From assembly GCA_943914405.1 (NCBI GenBank), contig CALUBX010000011.1, positions 1 to 35,768 of the forward strand: 35,768 nucleotides of DNA, in the 5' to 3' direction. The translations under genes and the position numbers were made by a program. Positions 34,340 through 35,768 of this stretch are shown piece by piece. A model generated the notes under the pieces. The model was not told the DNA's origin. It did not search any database and saw only the letters and a list, made by a program, of their open reading frames with translations. Source of the stretch: an uncultured Hyphomicrobiales bacterium. Lineage in GTDB: Bacteria; Pseudomonadota; Alphaproteobacteria; Rhizobiales; Rhizobiaceae. Position 1 is the stretch's first letter; each line of letters opens with the position of its first letter.

Positions 34340-35235
34340 GATACCCGCCGGGGACGAACAGCAAGTTTGAGCGTCCCCAAATCATTCGCGGTTTCGGTGT
34401 CATCAACCGGAAATGCTTCCCGCGGCGTCACAATCTTGACCTCCTTCCAAGCGGGACGCCTCAGGAACCGCAGAGCTTCGACTGTCTGGATATTGTCTGC
34501 CTTGGCAGATCGGAAATCTTCAAACTGCTTTCGATACCGGCACTTAATCGCTTGAAGGGCGGCTTGTCGAACCGCTATGGCGGGTAAAGACCGAACTCGC
34601 TGCTCAAGCGTAAACCGATCCTTCTCACCCGGCGTCGCAACACCGTGCGACCTAGCAAGCCGGTATAGATCGGAGGCGCGCATCTGTCGGATCGCTGTGT
34701 CGATATCCATCTTGCGGATATGCGGCTTGCGGACGAGACGGGCTTTCGGTGCGTCGTTTTCCATCGCATCGATCACAAAAATCCCGACCGTAGCGGGCGC
34801 GCAGGAAAGAACTTCGTCAAGGTGCTTTGCACCTGTGACAATGATCAGGCCCTCAAAGGCTGTTCGATAGGCCTCAATCTGCCCCCTAAGGCGCGAAGTT
34901 TTGTCGCCATCAGACTTGATTTCGAAGCCGAGAAGGCTTCCGTTTGCCACGACAAGGTCAGCCCGCCGTGGGAATGCAGCGACAGGCATCTCGCTTATGA
35001 TAACGGTGTCATCGTCAATCCTGCCGCTTGCGAAAAGCTCATCGATCACCGCGGCCTTGATCTGGGGCTCACGGAGTTCGGCGGCAGTCAGCGGTGCAAC
35101 GGCACATGCTTTCACGGAGCCATCTAGTCCAAACTCGTTTGATTTTTCATTAATGTAGTGTCGAGTTACATAGTCACTCACGGTATCGAAGTCAGTAGAT
35201 GTTTTAGCGCTTGTGGCAAGTTTAGATTTTATCAC
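34336..35235 (-). CDS. sce7726-like protein with PD-(D/E)XK nuclease signature
   Basis: A 299-residue protein resembling the sce7726 family. Residues 54-130 carry a PD-(D/E)XK pattern: helix REPQIKAAVIDELF with Glu66, then RRADLVV with Asp93, a short strand with Glu105-Ile-Lys107 in GFEIKSD, and Gln119 with Tyr123 in RGQIEAY. This is the core of many restriction-type nucleases. The C-terminal half is basic and helical and could bind DNA. The start is uncertain: GTG 35235 gives the full frame, with GTG 35181 as an alternative, and neither has a strong ribosome binding site. It is convergent with the Beta-family gene, and their TAA stops share TTAA. A restriction or defence role is inferred. 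Confidence 0.78.
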   Translation of the reverse strand: MIKSKLATSAKTSTDFDTVSDYVTRHYINEKSNEFGLDGSVKACAVAPLTAAELREPQIKAAVIDELFASGRIDDDTVIISEMPVAAFPRRADLVVANGSLLGFEIKSDGDKTSRLRGQIEAYRTAFEGLIIVTGAKHLDEVLSCAPATVGIFVIDAMENDAPKARLVRKPHIRKMDIDTAIRQMRASDLYRLARSHGVATPGEKDRFTLEQRVRSLPAIAVRQAALQAIKCRYRKQFEDFRSAKADNIQTVEALRFLRRPAWKEVKIVTPREAFPVDDTETANDLGTLKLAVRPRRVS

Positions 35236-35259
35236 CGACGCGTCCGGCTGGCCAACATG

Positions 35260-35280
35260 AACGGCACATGACTTGCCGTT
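35260..35280. promoter_or_regulatory. Inverted repeat upstream of the nuclease-like gene
   Basis: AACGGCA-CATGACT-TGCCGTT has perfect 7-bp arms around a 7-nt spacer, starting 24 nt before the GTG at 35235 on the minus strand. Its place suits an operator or leader hairpin of the nuclease-like gene. It is not followed by a convincing T-run on either strand. Confidence 0.4.
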
Positions 35281-35319
35281 TCACAGACGGTTCAGCGCCC
35301 ATGGCCTAGAAGCCGAGCC

Positions 35320-35556
35320 ATGACAACAATCTCGCAATCGGCGGTCGTGCCGCCCGCGGTGGATTGGGCTCTTGCGCCGCTTCATGCCTGGTGGTGGGCA
35401 ATGGACGAAGGTGGCGAAGCCTTTTGGTATTGCGCTCCACAGCTCGCCCCCCTGACCGGCTTCTGGTTTTGCGATCAGCTGCCGGCGCCGGATTTCGGCT
35501 ATTCTGGCGATTGGCAGGCCAGCCTGACCCAGCGTCCCTCGTGCTCGAACAGATAG
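35320..35556 (+). CDS. Small Trp-rich hypothetical protein
   Basis: A 78-residue frame (ATG 35320) rich in Trp, Pro and Ala: WALAPLHAWWWAMDEGGEAFWYC in the middle, no signal peptide, no clear membrane helix. I do not recognise it. Its GC-rich codon use is like the core genome, so it probably belongs to the chromosomal side of the cassette. The TAG stop lies inside the hairpin at 35553-35584. It could be spurious, but its unusual composition with repeated Trp and acidic residues is not typical of a shadow frame. Confidence 0.5.
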   Translation: MTTISQSAVVPPAVDWALAPLHAWWWAMDEGGEAFWYCAPQLAPLTGFWFCDQLPAPDFGYSGDWQASLTQRPSCSNR

Positions 35557-35584
35557 GCCGGCCCGGATTTCCGGGTCGGCCTAT
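35553..35584. terminator. Strong hairpin terminator between convergent genes
   Basis: A 14-bp stem (ATAGGCCGGCCCGG against CCGGGTCGGCCTAT, one G-T pair) with an ATTT loop. It lies between the small Trp-rich gene and the convergent UDP-glucose dehydrogenase gene, and may end transcription from both sides. No long T-run is visible. Confidence 0.7.
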
Positions 35585-35614
35585 CGCAAGTTCAGGGGTT
35601 CATCCCTTGCCGCC

Positions 35615-35768
35615 TCATCCTTTTCCGATTGCGTGGTAGGCGAAGCCATGGGCTTCCACCTCGTGGGCGCGGTAGACATTTCTGAGGTCGACCAGCACGG
35701 GTGAGGCCATCAACCCCTTCAGCCGGTCGAGGTCGAGCGCCCGGAACGCGTTCCATTCGGTCACCAGC
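35615..35768 (-). CDS. UDP-glucose 6-dehydrogenase (partial, C-terminal end)
   Basis: Only the last 50 codons lie in the window. The minus-strand frame reads LVTEWNAFRALDLDRLKGLM, then VLVDLRNVYRAHEVEAHGFAYHAIGKG and a TGA stop at 35615. This is the C-terminal NAD-binding domain of UDP-glucose/UDP-N-acetylmannosamine-type dehydrogenases, with the LVTEWxxFR and VLVDLRN blocks. UDP-glucose 6-dehydrogenase (rkpK/ugd type), making UDP-glucuronate for surface polysaccharides, is the most likely identity. The N-terminus is outside. Confidence 0.88.
   Translation of the reverse strand, partial: LVTEWNAFRALDLDRLKGLMASPVLVDLRNVYRAHEVEAHGFAYHAIGKG

Overview
The window looks like chromosomal DNA of an alphaproteobacterium of the order Rhizobiales, most likely Rhizobiaceae. 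The base composition is GC-rich. The gene sets are typical of that group: plsY-dprA next to pyrB-pyrC, aroQ-accB-accC-aat, an NDUFA12-type complex I accessory gene, DUF2155 and DUF6105 proteins, and an RNase E whose S1 domain is split by a long acidic insertion. Two CtrA-type boxes (TTAA-N7-TTAAC) also fit an alphaproteobacterium. The assignment rests on recognition of sequences, not on a database search.

Layout. 1-3382 (minus strand): dprA (cut by the window edge), plsY, a dihydroorotase homologue that has lost its metal-binding residues, and pyrB. 3559-6956: an AidB-type acyl-CoA dehydrogenase, an AEC transporter and a TetR regulator with a CtrA box at its start. 7057-8027: a second CtrA box, a two-gene small membrane protein operon (the first gene only 56 codons) and ruvX. 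8142-14463: a UPF0173 hydrolase and the gatC-gatA-gatB amidotransferase genes. A less GC-rich tyrosine recombinase gene and a GNAT gene lie between gatA and gatB. 14468-16436: GNAT proteins, a secreted Cys-rich protein, NDUFA12 and DUF2155. 16454-20260 (minus): aat, accC, accB, aroQ and a DsbA-like oxidoreductase. 20464-23452 (minus): rne with its terminator and a long structured leader. 24104-29286 (plus): a cell-wall amidase, PBP1A, and prfB with its programmed +1 frameshift. 29358-31394: a Bcr/CflA-type MFS pump divergent from a TetR regulator, with a palindromic operator candidate between them. 31450-32223: NAD kinase. 32604-32679: tRNA-Thr(TGT).

Downstream of the tRNA, 32877-35235 holds a three-gene accessory cassette whose composition and codon use differ from its surroundings: a two-helix membrane protein, a Beta-family protein translationally coupled to it, and a convergent sce7726-like protein with a PD-(D/E)XK nuclease signature. 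This is the best candidate for a little-described system, possibly phage defence. The window then returns to core genes, with a small Trp-rich ORF and the 3' end of a UDP-glucose 6-dehydrogenase gene.

Most of the window is housekeeping: pyrimidine and phospholipid synthesis, tRNA amidation, fatty acid initiation, RNA turnover, cell wall and translation termination. The accessory signals are the integrase in the gat cluster and the cassette after tRNA-Thr.
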